Origin: Allolobophora icterica
Taxonomy: Eukaryota > Annelida > Clitellata > Crassiclitellata > Lumbricidae
Length of the DNA stretch: 64,000 nt
NCBI GenBank assembly: GCA_963556255.1
Contig: OY744608.1
Coordinates: 4,836,367-4,900,366, forward strand
Direction: 5' to 3'
In this document: positions 29,276-41,781 of the stretch, piece by piece
Position numbering within the stretch: the first letter of the stretch is position 1
Layout: every line of letters begins with the position of its first letter
The notes under the pieces: generated by a model
What the model saw: the letters and a program-made list of their open reading frames with translations, nothing else
Databases searched by the model: none
Told to the model about the DNA's origin: nothing
Translations under genes and position numbers: made by a program

Positions 29276-29478
29276 CATACATACATAACTACCAACATAC
29301 ATACATACATACATACATACATACATACATACATACATACATACATACATACATACATACATACATACATACATACATACATACCTACCAACATACATAC
29401 ATACATACATACATACATACATACATACATACATACATACATACATACATACATACATACATACACACATATATGCAT
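28988..29478. repeat. (CATA)n array with about 100-bp higher-order pattern
   Basis: Long CATA array interrupted by CTACCAAC at 29189, 29289 and 29385, spacings of 100 and 96 bp. Confidence 0.95.
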
Positions 29479-29549
29479 ACATGTATACATACGATAATTG
29501 AGTATTATGCAGTTATGTTTCGGAGGCAGAGTAAATCAAGTGTGTTTAC

Positions 29550-29620
29550 GGAGTGATTGAGAGAGAGAGATAGCGACAGACAGAGAAAGAGACAGACAGA
29601 CAGAGCAAGGGAGATAGAGA
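29550..29620. repeat. (GA)n/(GACA)n purine-rich run
   Basis: Short mixed GAGA and GACAGA units. Confidence 0.85.
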
Positions 29621-29877
29621 GACGTTTAGTTCCCTCTGTGGAGTGTCATCTGATTATGGTAATATCCGGATCAGTCTAGAGGTCATGAGCGTCTCTGAAA
29701 AACCGGCTAATTATTGGGCGAGTCACGAGTTCGATTTTCACACGCACCAGAGCCTATGAGAAAGACTTAGAGATAGAAAACAGACGACATATCATCTATT
29801 CAACAATTACGATTTCAAATAACAACTACAGCAGCACATATATACAATACTCAGACATAAAATATGATCTAGTATTT

Positions 29878-29878
29878 A

Positions 29879-29916
<38 letters not shown>

Positions 29917-29975
29917 ATAGCATGTATATATATATATAATAGTATGTATAGGAATATATATATATATACATATGT
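29878..29975. repeat. (TA)n-rich stretch
   Basis: Several TA runs separated by short TATG segments. Confidence 0.9.
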
Positions 29976-30129
29976 GTGTGAATATAAATGTGTTTATTAG
30001 CACATGTATGCATGTGTCCATGGATGTGTACATATATATTCATGTTTGTTCATGAAATCTATACGTAAGTTGTACAAAAATGGGTCACCTTATAATTCTG
30101 TTTACTGAACCTATAGTCATGCGAGTGGT

Positions 30130-30475
30130 TAGTATTTACAAATACCACATCCTACTATACCATGCACTATGCCACGCACTACTATGTACTATACTTTACT
30201 ATATGATGCCATATGCAAAATCACATACCAAACTATACCATATACTATGCTATGCCATGCACTACACCAAGTACTATATGCCTTTTCCGTATTATATACT
30301 AGATAGGCCTACTATACCATAAACTATACTATACCATATACATGTGCTATTACATATGCCATACCATTATATACATTGCCATTAACTATGCCATGACATG
30401 TGGTGTACCATATACTATAACATATACTATGCTATATACCATAGTATACTCTATACTTTACCAGAAATAGTACAC
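30130..30475. repeat. Cryptic ACTATGCCATA-type repeat
   Basis: Irregularly repeated ACTATAC, CCATATAC and ATGCCATG pieces without a fixed period. Confidence 0.6.
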
Positions 30476-30712
30476 TATACCTTACCGTACGAAACCGCAG
30501 AATACAACCTCTGCCAGATCACGGAATATCATATCATCATACATACCACGAAATGTCGCAGCATGCTGCATTGCTTGGCATATCTTATAGTACTCTTGAA
30601 AATAAACTGTTTCCTGTGGCGTGCTTTAACTAATTTCCATACATGACGAATTTCTATAAAAATTGAGAAGCCTTTTGAGTTTCAACGAGGGAGACACACG
30701 CACTCACACGGG

Positions 30713-30985
<273 letters not shown>

Positions 30986-31099
30986 ACTCACACACGCTCA
31001 CACACGCTCACTTACATGTGCACGGGCCCAAGCACACACGCACACACGCACACACACACACGCACGCACACATACATACACACGCCCATACATATGATG

Positions 31100-31660
31100 T
31101 CGTCTTGTGTTAGAGTGCTATGTTAAACTCACAAATTCAAAACCAAACTCTCACTTTCTCCCCGTACATCCGAAAACCATCGCCATGAAATTGCTAAAAC
31201 CACCCTCGCCCCCAAGTATCCTCTGCCCCCCCCCCCTCCGTTTCCTTCCCTCTCTGTGGTCTCCCAACAACTGTATCTCGTTTCGTATTCGGTTCCATTG
31301 GCAATCCCTCTGACTGGTGCCCCACGCATATAGCCTTTAAATATAGAACTCTTGAAATGTCGAGTTTAACAGGTCCATGTTCCTCTAACTTGACGGAGCG
31401 CTAGCTATTAAACTTGTGTGTTGCGCTTTGCTTTTCAATAGAGCCTTAGAAATTTCGAGTTTACCGGATCTACCGGATCTACGGTGGAGTCAGTATACAT
31501 CCCCATCCTGCAGCACTGCTAGGCCTATAGCTTGCACTTCGGCACGAGTCGAGGTTCGTCAGTCTATGAAAATCGGTTAGTCAGAAGTTGCACTTCGGTT
31601 GACATCGCTTTAAGTGTTTCTATATATAGATCGCTGTAATTATATATATCTGCTCAACGG
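31100..31660. other. No gene seen
   Basis: Unique-looking DNA with a C-run at 31228-31237. No convincing ORF. Confidence 0.4.
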
Positions 31661-31667
31661 GATCCAG

Positions 31668-31715
31668 AGTTTAACGACATCTTATGGCAACAAAAGTCGT
31701 TGACGACGACAGAAA
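31668..31715 (-). repeat. A-type LINE 3' tail
   Basis: The minus strand ends TTTTGTTGCCATAAGATGTC then GTTAAACTC. The outer stem is imperfect. Confidence 0.55.
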
Positions 31716-31739
31716 CCATCTTGAAGAGTTCGCATAAAG

Positions 31740-32030
31740 CTGCCATGGTGGCAGAGGCAGACGCCAGGTTGTTACGGCAGTGAGTAGGAACATGTACCAT
31801 GTCCTTCGTGATCTCTTTCCACCGATGATTGTTCGAGGCTACAACCTACGGACGCGCCCACATAACTTCGAACTACCGAAGAAAGACAATCGAAACTTCA
31901 TCACGAGAGTAGTTTATATAGACGATAGTTCCGAGCATTGCCCTTTGTTGATCCGATTGAATGTTCATTTCCCTTTCTTTTCTTAATTTGTTGTCCTGGT
32001 TGCGGTAGGACAACACATTTACTCAATAAA
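31740..32030 (+). pseudogene. LINE ORF2 C-terminal fragment with 3' hairpin
   Basis: The open frame contains GYNLRTRPHNFELPKKD, RNFITRVVY, a pattern typical of the extreme C-terminus of several LINE ORF2 proteins. It is followed by a short UTR with a perfect 9-bp hairpin, TGTTGTCCT...AGGACAACA (31989-32015), and a CTCAATAAACGAATATACAT end. Only about 65 codons remain and the clade cannot be told. Confidence 0.5.
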
Positions 32031-32094
32031 CGAATATACATACATACTCTATCTATAGTCGGTCAACTACGTTCTCCCACATTTATATAACAAT

Positions 32095-32450
32095 GCTTAT
32101 GTACGTTTTAAAGGTGTTTAAGGATAGCGTTTAAACTAATAGAGTAGGCGTACCCAGTGCCCTATGGTGCTTATCACAAGGACTGGAAGCGGTTCACCAT
32201 AGAAATGTTGCGTCCGTTTGTGTTGTGTTACATTTAATTATTTCATATATTATTGTATCATATTATACTATTAAATATAATGAAATGTTGTATTGTATTG
32301 TACTACGTGATAATATTGCATTGCATATTCTATTATTGTATTAAGTATTGTATTCCTTTATATTATGTTGGGGCGGGGAGATGGTTGAATGGTAACACCA
32401 GGTTATCCCATTACCTTTCTATGGTTGTGCCTGAAACTAGAGCTAGCTGT
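32095..32450. other. LINE-tail scraps and TATTG-rich sequence
   Basis: GTTTTAAAGGTGTTTAAGGA near 32108 matches the recurrent TTTAAAGGTGTC block. It is followed by TTGTATTG-rich AT sequence. No gene. Confidence 0.4.
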
Positions 32451-32458
32451 CCTAGTTA

Positions 32459-32567
32459 GCTACTACGGTTGAAGGCTACATCCCATGCATGCACTGTGAG
32501 GGAGGGTGCCGAACCGGCACCCTCCCTCACAGAGCATACATGGGACGTAGCCTTCAACCGTAGTAGC
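32459..32567. repeat. 109-bp palindrome (fold-back)
   Basis: 53-nt arms with three mismatches and a 3-nt centre. The left arm begins GCTACTACGGTTGAAGGCTA and the right arm is its complement ending CCGTAGTAGC. The central part is GC-rich (GGGAGGGTGCCG). Confidence 0.95.
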
Positions 32568-32569
32568 CA

Positions 32570-33055
32570 ATAATAAGTCTGCCAATCGTGGCTTATTTCA
32601 GAGATTAAACTCCGGGTAGCACTGAAGTGCTGCAATTCAAACTGCCAGCGGTGGTAAAAATTTTCATTCGATAAATTCACTAAAAAAATGAACAGAGTTG
32701 AAATCATACGATCGATTGTACAATAGAGCGACCGTATGGGACCTTCTAGTAGGGGTGACACACATTAAAAATGGCAGCAAAACGATATGAAAGTCTATAT
32801 GACTTCACTTCTGTGTCACTTCCTGAGATACTCTTGGGTAAAATTTCCCTCAACGGTAAGTTGTTCAGTTATGCAAAGCTGAACTCAGAATCGTTTGGGG
32901 ATCCATAAATGTTCATCTATATTTACAGTTGAATAGGCCCTATACGATATTGCCCTCCTTCCAAATGTCAGAAATGCACACCCGACCATTCGTGCGACAG
33001 AGCGTCTATGGCTCTGAGCAATTGTGAGTGAAGAACTTGCTCAAGGTCAATACAC
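32570..33055. other. No gene seen
   Basis: No recognisable repeat or open frame between the palindrome and the GAT array. Confidence 0.4.
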
Positions 33056-33059
33056 CGAC

Positions 33060-33297
<238 letters not shown>

Positions 33298-33299
33298 AT

Positions 33300-34175
33300 A
33301 TAAGCGTTCTCTGTCGTACAACTAGCATTAAAAATTTAGGTTAGTTGACGAATATTTTAGACACCTCTAAAACGCGAGCATCTGACTCTTTAATATTAGT
33401 TTCTTTAAACGGCCATTCATTGGAACGCAGTAATGTTCTCGTAGGATGGATCCATTCATTGTCTTCATTGATCAAACTGTGACATCCAAGTAATATAGAC
33501 AGATTTTTGTTGACGATTTCTGTTGACGGGGTATGGAACTTCTATCTATATATCCGATATCCGTCGCTAATATCCACCGTCGATTTTGTTAACTTAACTC
33601 GTAGACTTTCGAAAATGGCACATATCCAAGTGCGCCGTTGTGAGCGTCAAAATTAGGGTTGGAAATGCACGAAATATGATTAAATACAGAGTCCACTTAA
33701 ATGGATCGATATATCAACAAAATCGATGTTAGCCTATGGAGAAATCTCACAGTAAGAACTGCTCTTGATGACGTCGAGTATTTTCGGTTGCTGGATCTTG
33801 CGCTATAGAAGTTGTTTTAGACATTGGCGTTATAGATTTTGCTAATTAATAATACTAGGCTGTGTTATGTGAAGCATTATCTTGCAGTGTATTGCATATT
33901 ATTTTGTTTGGTGTTGCATTGCATTAACCTACATTGCATTTTATAGTTTGCATTGCATTGTATCCATGTATTTCGATCACATTGCTAACATTTATATAGC
34001 GCTCGCCTTTCCAGATGCTTAGACTTCTTTTCCGTAAAACATTTCGACGTATACGTGACTAAGAGGGAAAAGGAATCGAACTGTGAACCGAAGTGTTTGT
34101 TTTTGCAAGTGAAGATTAACGACTGCCTCACCCGACAGCTAATGGCCACGACCGTACATTAAAGCTTTAGAATAT
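33300..34175. other. No gene seen
   Basis: AT-rich sequence. ACATTTATATAGCGCTCGCC at 33990 resembles the complement of the CR1-like 3' end, too short to call. Confidence 0.4.
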
Positions 34176-34184
34176 ATACATGCA

Positions 34185-34190
34185 TATAAC

Positions 34191-34232
<42 letters not shown>

Positions 34233-34270
34233 TATGATACCATATATTCAGTGTTATATATATATATGCG
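34185..34270. repeat. (TA)n-rich stretch
   Basis: Several TA runs. Confidence 0.9.
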
Positions 34271-34311
34271 ATAATGTTTCTTCCGATATACATATAACGT
34301 GTATATTAGAA

Positions 34312-34450
34312 GAGAAGAAGAATCGCAGTCCCTTGCGCTATCCTGAGAGGTTGCAGCCATTGGTATGAAGTGTTAGCGAATGCATTTTCTTAGCCTCGGC
34401 ATACGAGGGGTGGCCAGTCCTCACCGTCGCTGTCTCATCTTAAGTTGCAT
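34312..34450 (-). mobile_element. SINE S1 fragment, copy 8
   Basis: GCAGTCCCTTGCGCTATCC, GCAGCCATTGGTATGAAGTG, CTCGGCATACGAGGGGTGGC. Only the tail half of S1 is present. Confidence 0.65.
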
Positions 34451-34599
34451 ATAGCCTATCGTTGTACAGTATACACGTAATTAACATTGACCCCAAGTCC
34501 ATACAATATAATACAATAATAGAATACATCACGACTGTAATTTGATATTGACCTCTTCATATAAGTTCAAGAGTGCACATTGAAGCGGGGCAAACATTA

Positions 34600-34735
34600 A
34601 GAAGTGCGGACTGCATGATGGTCTCCGTTGCACGCTTAATATCACAGACCATACGGTTGTGGGTTCGACTCCGTGTAAGTACCCTATATAGGTAGGCAGT
34701 TTGCACACACGTGCCTTTGCAACCAATATGTAGTA
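34600..34735 (+). mobile_element. tRNA-like SINE fragment
   Basis: Box B-like GGGTTCGACTCC at 34661-34672 follows ACAGACCATACGGTTG. No second copy was recognised. Confidence 0.35.
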
Positions 34736-34799
34736 AAATAAACGACCTAAAAGCTAAACTTTGTTAGATATTAACTACAAATTAGTCTACATTATTATT

Positions 34800-36240
<1,441 letters not shown>

Positions 36241-36515
36241 CGTTTAATATCTTCAAACTGACAACAACGCAGTATGATTACAAATCAGTATGAACGGATG
36301 ATCACAAGTTATTACAGGAGTCGAATTTAACTGCATACGGCAGCCATGCAAGGCGCCCATCACGTCCTACATCTCATTTTAACAAACGCGCCATCTCGCG
36401 AATGAAAGACTGAGTGGACCTAAATTTGGGAGGGTTGCAGGAAGCGATCCCGCTACCTACTGTACTTCACGCCAGTGATGTTACCACTACTCTAAGGACC
36501 CCCCTGTTTAACGCC
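36241..36515 (-). mobile_element. SINE S3, copy 1
   Basis: Shares GCAGCCATGCAAGGCGCCC, AACAAACGCGCCATCTCGCG and CACTTCACGCCAGTGATGTT-like order with copies at 41.4, 41.6, 53.7 and 57.1 kb. The tRNA-like head lies at the right end, where box B is degenerate (complement of GAAGCGATCCCG). Confidence 0.7.
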
Positions 36516-36639
36516 GCTATAATAGATGCGTAATGCTGAAGATAATTTGGGTGGCCCTACAACTTTATCCAGACTTGGAACCGGAGTTGTAACGATATAA
36601 AGCTTCTCCAAAACAGAGTCTCCCCAGGGCTGAAATAAT

Positions 36640-37240
36640 GTCTCGCCATCCATCTATCTATCCATATTTCCATCCGTTGAGGTTATTTTTTATCCATCTA
36701 TCCACCAATCATCCATCCATCCAACCATTCATCCATCCATCTATCTATCTATTTACCTATCTACCCATCTATCCATTCATCCTTCCATCTCTCTATCCAT
36801 ATTTCCATCTATCAATATGTCTACATATCCTTTTCACCTATCCATCCATCCATCCATCCATCCATCCATCCATCCATCCATCCATCCATCCATCCATCCA
36901 TCCATCCATCCATCCATCCATCCATCCATCCATCCATCCATCCATCCATCCATCCATCCATCCATCCATCCATCCATCCATCCATCTATCTATCTATCTC
37001 TCAATGTTTCCATCTATCTATCGGACTATGTATCTGCCTATTGACATATCTATCCATCTATCCAGCTATCTATCAATAAATCAATCTATGAATCTGTCCA
37101 TCCATTTATCTTTCTATCTATCTACCTACCTGTCTATTTATCTCTCTATCTATCTCTCTATCTATCTACCTATCTATCTACCTATCTATTCGTTTATCAT
37201 TCACCATCTATCCATCCATCCATCTATCCGTCAATACTGT
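36640..37240. repeat. (CATC)n/(CTAT)n array in MRF intron
   Basis: Core CATC array 36840-36985, flanked by degenerate CATC and CTAT units on both sides. It reaches to within 20 bp of the MRF exon 1 splice donor. Confidence 0.95.
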
Positions 37241-37246
37241 TAATTC

Positions 37247-37256
37247 ATCGATTTAC
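37247..37256 (-). promoter_or_regulatory. Splice donor of MRF exon 1
   Basis: The minus strand reads CTG|GTAAAT, with the GT at 37256-37255. An in-frame TGA lies 9 nt inside the intron, so splicing is needed for a longer protein. Confidence 0.7.
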
Positions 37257-38414
37257 CAGATAATCCCTGTCGCTGATTGGAGAAGAATCATTTTCGTTGC
37301 TCGTATCGTCATCCTCCTCGTCCTCATCCTCACCATCAGCAGCCATTGACGAGCATCCTCCTCCTCCAGCAGTGGTGCCTCCAGCCCTCAGAGCAGCAGC
37401 CGAGGCCAGCGCAGAGGACGAGATCGTAGGACACGGCCTGTTGTTGCCCTTCCCCGTTCCCTGTAGCATCTCCTCGAGGGCCTCGATGTAATCGATGGCG
37501 TGACGGAGGATTTCGACCTTTGGGAGTCTCTGACTGGGATTGGGACAAGTCCTCTTCTTCAGGGTCTCAAAGGCCTCGTTCACCTTCCTCAGACGTCGCC
37601 TCTCCCTCATCGTTGCCGCCTTTCGACGGTCCACAGCAACCGACTTCCGCTTGCAAGCCTTGCACGCCCAGACGAGACACTGCCGGTCGGCAGAGTCACC
37701 ATGGCAACCGGGGGCAAGGACGTGCGGTGGGTCGGATGGTGCAACCCCTCCGAGGTCGGGTCGAAAGGTCGTTGAGTCGTCGCAGTCCGTTGGTTCGGTC
37801 TTCGTACCCGAAGGACTGGGGTTCGAATCTCTTGTGGGACGTCGTCGAGTCACAGAGGACTTGGCCTTGACCGTCGGATCACCGCAGACGAGTTCCTCAC
37901 ATCGGGTCATGAACCCGCCGACTACGTCGTGACCTTTCGCGACCTGACCCAGATACCCGACGTCGTGGTCAGGAGTGTTCGTCGAGGGGCTGCTCGTCGA
38001 CGAGGAGGGTGGGAGAAAGCGCAGGGGGTCCGGTTCGAGCACAGGGGCACGAGGGTATGGAGGCTCATAGCTCGGGATGAATGCGTTCACCCCTTCCTTT
38101 GGGGTCAGTCCGTTCTGGATGTACCCGCGTCCGTAGAGAGAGGTGTAGTGCGCCCCCTGTGGAGGGGCGAAGAAACCGCCCCCGAAGACACCGCACGATT
38201 GCGGGAACGACAAACATCCGGGCATCTGCGTGCTGTCAGGCGCGGCGTAGCGCATTTCCTGTAGAACCGGAAGTGGGGGTAGGACTCCTTCCGGTTGCGA
38301 GCGGTGCTGAAGGGTATATCCGGTGAACGCGCCGGCGCCCGGAGGGGCGATGTTTATTCCCCCGCCGGAACCGGAAATCGGTTCGAATCGGCAGCTTCCC
38401 ATGTCGGCCATCAT
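37257..38414 (-). CDS. Myogenic regulatory factor (MyoD/Myf5 family), coding exon 1
   Basis: This is a nuclear bHLH transcription factor of the MyoD family, which binds E-boxes as a dimer with E proteins and drives muscle genes. The exon encodes 386 residues. A long Gly/Pro/Ser-rich N-terminal region is followed by the family's Cys-rich lead [12 protein letters not shown] (about 246-257). The basic region [13 protein letters not shown] (about 263-275) has the Ala-Thr myogenic signature. Helix 1 is KVNEAFETL, the loop follows, and helix 2 is [21 protein letters not shown] (about 297-317). An acidic stretch (DEDEEDDD) lies near the exon end. I take ATG 38414 as the start: an in-frame open codon 15 nt upstream is GTG, and G at -3 favours 38414. 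The frame would stop 9 nt after CTG|GTAAAT, a good splice donor (exon ends 37257, phase 0). Later exons were not found in the window. Confidence 0.93.
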
Positions 38415-38720
38415 TGCGAGTGACGTCACTGATGTCGTTGATCGTGTTCCGGTGATCGTTCAGCGTCTGCTTCTCATCATCATCATCATTAGCACTTCGT
38501 TTAACATCGTCGACGCTCAAACTCCGCAGCCGTCCTGCCTCATCAGCCGCCTGCTGGCATCAGCGGCTTTCTGTACAACTGGTCCTGTCAATCATTCTGC
38601 CAATCAAGCCACTTCCAGCCAATGGAGTTGCAGTCCGCCAATGAGGCCACGCCCACATACACATTTTTTGACGTGCGCATCGGTCTGGAAATTTACCTCG
38701 CGCCTTTTTCTCAATTCTCT
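38415..38720 (-). promoter_or_regulatory. Putative MRF promoter/5' UTR with CCAAT boxes
   Basis: Four CCAAT motifs lie in about 60 bp on the plus strand: TGCCAATCAAG, AGCCAATGG, CGCCAATGAG and a looser GTCAATCATT. A GGCCACGCCC (GC/KLF-type) box is next to them, near 38575-38655. An E-box CAACTG lies near 38567. A CAT-rich run sits at 38478-38490. The transcription start is not determined. Confidence 0.5.
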
Positions 38721-39010
38721 TTGACTACAGCTTAGAAGTAAAGTGATGTAACAAACGCTTACATGAACAAACACCCTATCTGCCTGTTCACAGGTATCAT
38801 CTTTGGATCTTGACCTGGAACCGAACGTGACCTCCTAACCTGCCGACCCATTTGTATTTCGATTGAGCTCCTTTGAATAATTTGGCTGCCATGATTGAGC
38901 TTTCGTTGGGCGCTTTAGAAGTCTTGAGATTACGACTACGATTACGAAAGGACAGTGAGTGCAATATAACAACAATAACAACAACAATATTATTAATAAT
39001 CACAATTATG
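38721..39010. other. No gene seen upstream of MRF
   Basis: Unique DNA between the putative promoter and the GAT array. Confidence 0.4.
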
Positions 39011-39152
<142 letters not shown>

Positions 39153-39665
39153 CACTGCACCATACTATACTACATCATTTCACAATATGCTATACTACGA
39201 TACACTAGATAAAACAACGTTACACTACACGATGCTACACTACGCGACAACTGTACTATAATCCGATGCGAAACAATACAATGTAATACATCAAACTACT
39301 CTAAAACTACACCGAGCTATTTCAACAATTCAACGCTATGGAAATGATCGATGTGCTGTCAACAGCTTAATTAGCGAAGTCATAATTAATTAATTAAGTT
39401 ATCTCCATAAACCTTTGAGTTCATTGCGTACAATAGCAGCTTAACAACCGCTAAGACCTGACAGTTAACCTGTTCCTTTTCAAAATTTATCTACGCACAT
39501 TTGCATTTGAATGTCTATAAGGTCAACTGCAGACACTTCTTAGTATGTTAAGACATTCTTTATGATACGACATTCCATTGAGTTTGCGACGTCGCAGATT
39601 ACTATCAACTGGTGGCGGATCCAGCTTTGAAGCCGATGGGTAATTCCCCAGCGTAAGATGTATGT
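39153..39665. other. No gene seen
   Basis: ACACTA-rich AT sequence, then unique DNA. Confidence 0.4.
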
Positions 39666-39667
39666 AT

Positions 39668-40015
39668 TATGCCTTAGGTGTGCTCGATGGTGTAGTGGTT
39701 AGCGCGTGGGACTGTCAACCGAGAGGTCGGGGGTTCAAATCCCCGCCAAGTCAGAAATTATGTTCGATATTTCTGATCCCTTTGCGCCCCCATAATCAAC
39801 TCAGCTATAATGAGTACACTGACTGTACACTGTCGTTGGGAAGATGAGATGAGGAGGGAGAGGACTGGGTATACCCGCCCTCGTGTGCCTTAGGCTAAGA
39901 GAGTTAAGTTGCTAACGCTTAATACACGTAATTACCTCAAAGATATCTTACGGACGCCTCCGTTTCTACTCTTATTTATAGGAGCGTTTGAAAATTTAGA
40001 AAAGGTGTTTAATTT
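39668..40015 (+). mobile_element. SINE S1, copy 9 (best-preserved head)
   Basis: Box A region GGTGTAGTGGTTAGCGCG and perfect box B GGTTCAAATCC. The body AACTCAGCTATAATGAGTAC is followed by the tail CTACTCTTATTTATAGGAGC and AGAAAAGGTGT. Confidence 0.88.
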
Positions 40016-41065
40016 GCTGCTGTCGTTCCTCTTCTGTTCTATGTACGTATGAGCGTATACACGTATCACTGTACACACAACGCATATATATGTGTCTATG
40101 CATGTATGTATGTATACACGTCTACATGTAGATGTAATTCTGCGTGTTAGACTAATCTATATACGTATACATGCGTGAATCCGTGTATATCTGTATTTAT
40201 GAAGAGACAAGTTCACAAAATATCCAAACGGAAACTCGAAGATATCTGTATACTTTGGAAGCAGTTCGAAACAACTAAACCAAGCTCGAAGAAGACAATG
40301 GAACTGGGGAGGAAGAGTAAACTTCCAGTCACTTCCTTATTTCTGGCCTATAGAGCACAGGGAAATCCTACCCCCTCATCTTGCAGTGGCAGGGACTATA
40401 TGGTTAGGTAGCCGACTCGCAACAATGCCCAGAAGCAGCGCATATAGACAGTGGATTATTCGCAACCATTAACAGTAGAAAACTTATGTATATATAGGGC
40501 CTGTGTTTTAGAGACAAACATTCAAACTCATGTGTACTGTGTAAGGAGGCCATCTTCTTAGACATAAGTGCTCCCTTAAGTGCAATAAGCTACAACAATC
40601 GATTAGTTAGAGCTCTCTCTTTAAACACCCACAAAATACATTTACCCGGTTTTATATAAGCATGGAACGCGTCAGCTTAGCGTTACGTAAGGCTTTTCTT
40701 TTTCGTTTCCTGAGTGTTGCAATGGTCGGATTTTCCGGTTGGATACTCACCTATTTTGAAAGGTAAAGTTTTACCGTATACAGTGTCGTATACCCTTAAT
40801 CTGGTAATTAGTCTTTCTGTGCCCCGTTTATACGTATTAAGTTTTATTTTATTACTTACCGATGGCACTACAGTTTCATAGTGCAATCCTGATGTCTGAC
40901 TATTATATTCTTCTGCCACGGAGCTACGATATATTTATCAATGTTATTAAATGCATCTGTTGTGTCATTTCTTAAGCTTATATCAAGATTGACAGTGTGA
41001 TTTAACGTTGTCTGTACGTATATGTGTTAATTACTTAGCCAATGCGCAAGTGATGCTTTGTAGAA
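40016..41065. other. No gene seen
   Basis: Includes a short TATG-rich run (40080-40130) and unrelated AT-rich sequence. A 78-codon minus-strand frame at 40683-40919 has no recognisable features. Confidence 0.4.
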
Positions 41066-41067
41066 GA

Positions 41068-41210
41068 ATGGAAAGCGTTTTAAAGGTGTCCAATTCAACG
41101 ACATTCTAAACTGTTTTATTCATCTCGAGAAAGGAGGAAGGTGATTAAATCATCCTTGTTATGGCACCACATGCAGTGTCGATAAACAGCAACAAACCAA
41201 TGTAGTGAAC
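41068..41210 (+). repeat. I-group LINE 3' tail (B type)
   Basis: GTTTTAAAGGTGTCCAATTC, GGAAGGTGATTAAATCATCC, TTGTTATGGCAC, GTGTCGATAAACAGCAAC. It has the order of a B tail with a decayed outer stem. Confidence 0.6.
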
Positions 41211-41364
41211 TATTGCAAAATGAACAGAATGTACGCAAATTGTGTCGGAAAGCACTCAAAACTTTCTGCTCCGTTTAGACACCTTTAAACGGGGTGTTAG
41301 GAAACTATATAGCCGAAATTTTCGTCCAATTATTACATCGAACATGCTATAGGCATATAGGCCT

Positions 41365-41530
41365 CTCTAAGTTAAGGCGCCTATCACGTCCTACATCTCA
41401 TTTACACAAACGCGCCATCTCGCGAATTGATAGGCTGAGTGGACTTTTGGGAGGGTTACGGGAGGCGATCCCGCTACCTCTTGCACTTCACGCCAGTGAT
41501 GTTACCACTACAGTAACAAACTCTATCATG
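41365..41530 (-). mobile_element. SINE S3 fragment, copy 2
   Basis: GGCGCCTATCACGTCCTACA, AACGCGCCATCTCGCGAATT, CACTTCACGCCAGTGATGTT: the head half of S3 without its tail. Confidence 0.65.
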
Positions 41531-41781
41531 GACTCACGTATACATAATGAGTCGGATATAATTATTTCTCATCACTCCCTGTTATACCCACGTATAATAA
41601 TAATAATAATATTTATTCTTTAATTAAGCGCCTGCAAACGCACTGCGCTGTACATGTACATGTTATGCGATAAATCTTAACTACTAACAGAACAGACAGC
41701 CTGCAATACACGGCGCAAATTGCAGCCTACAAAGCATGTCCGCCTATGGGACTCGATCTCTGTACCTCTCGCACTCTACGC

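Noticed and set aside
37500..38264. Several 90-130-codon plus-strand ORFs
   Set aside because: They lie antisense to the GC-rich MRF exon and have no family features. They are shadows of the real frame.
38415..38429. MRF start at 38429
   Set aside because: The codon there is GTG. The first in-frame ATG is at 38414 with a purine at -3.
39668..39760. tRNA gene
   Set aside because: Box A and B are present, but a cloverleaf with acceptor stem is not evident, and the same body sequence follows in many copies. It is a tRNA-derived SINE.
40683..40919. Minus-strand 78-codon ORF as a gene
   Set aside because: No recognisable motif, no codon or splice support, surrounded by transposon debris.
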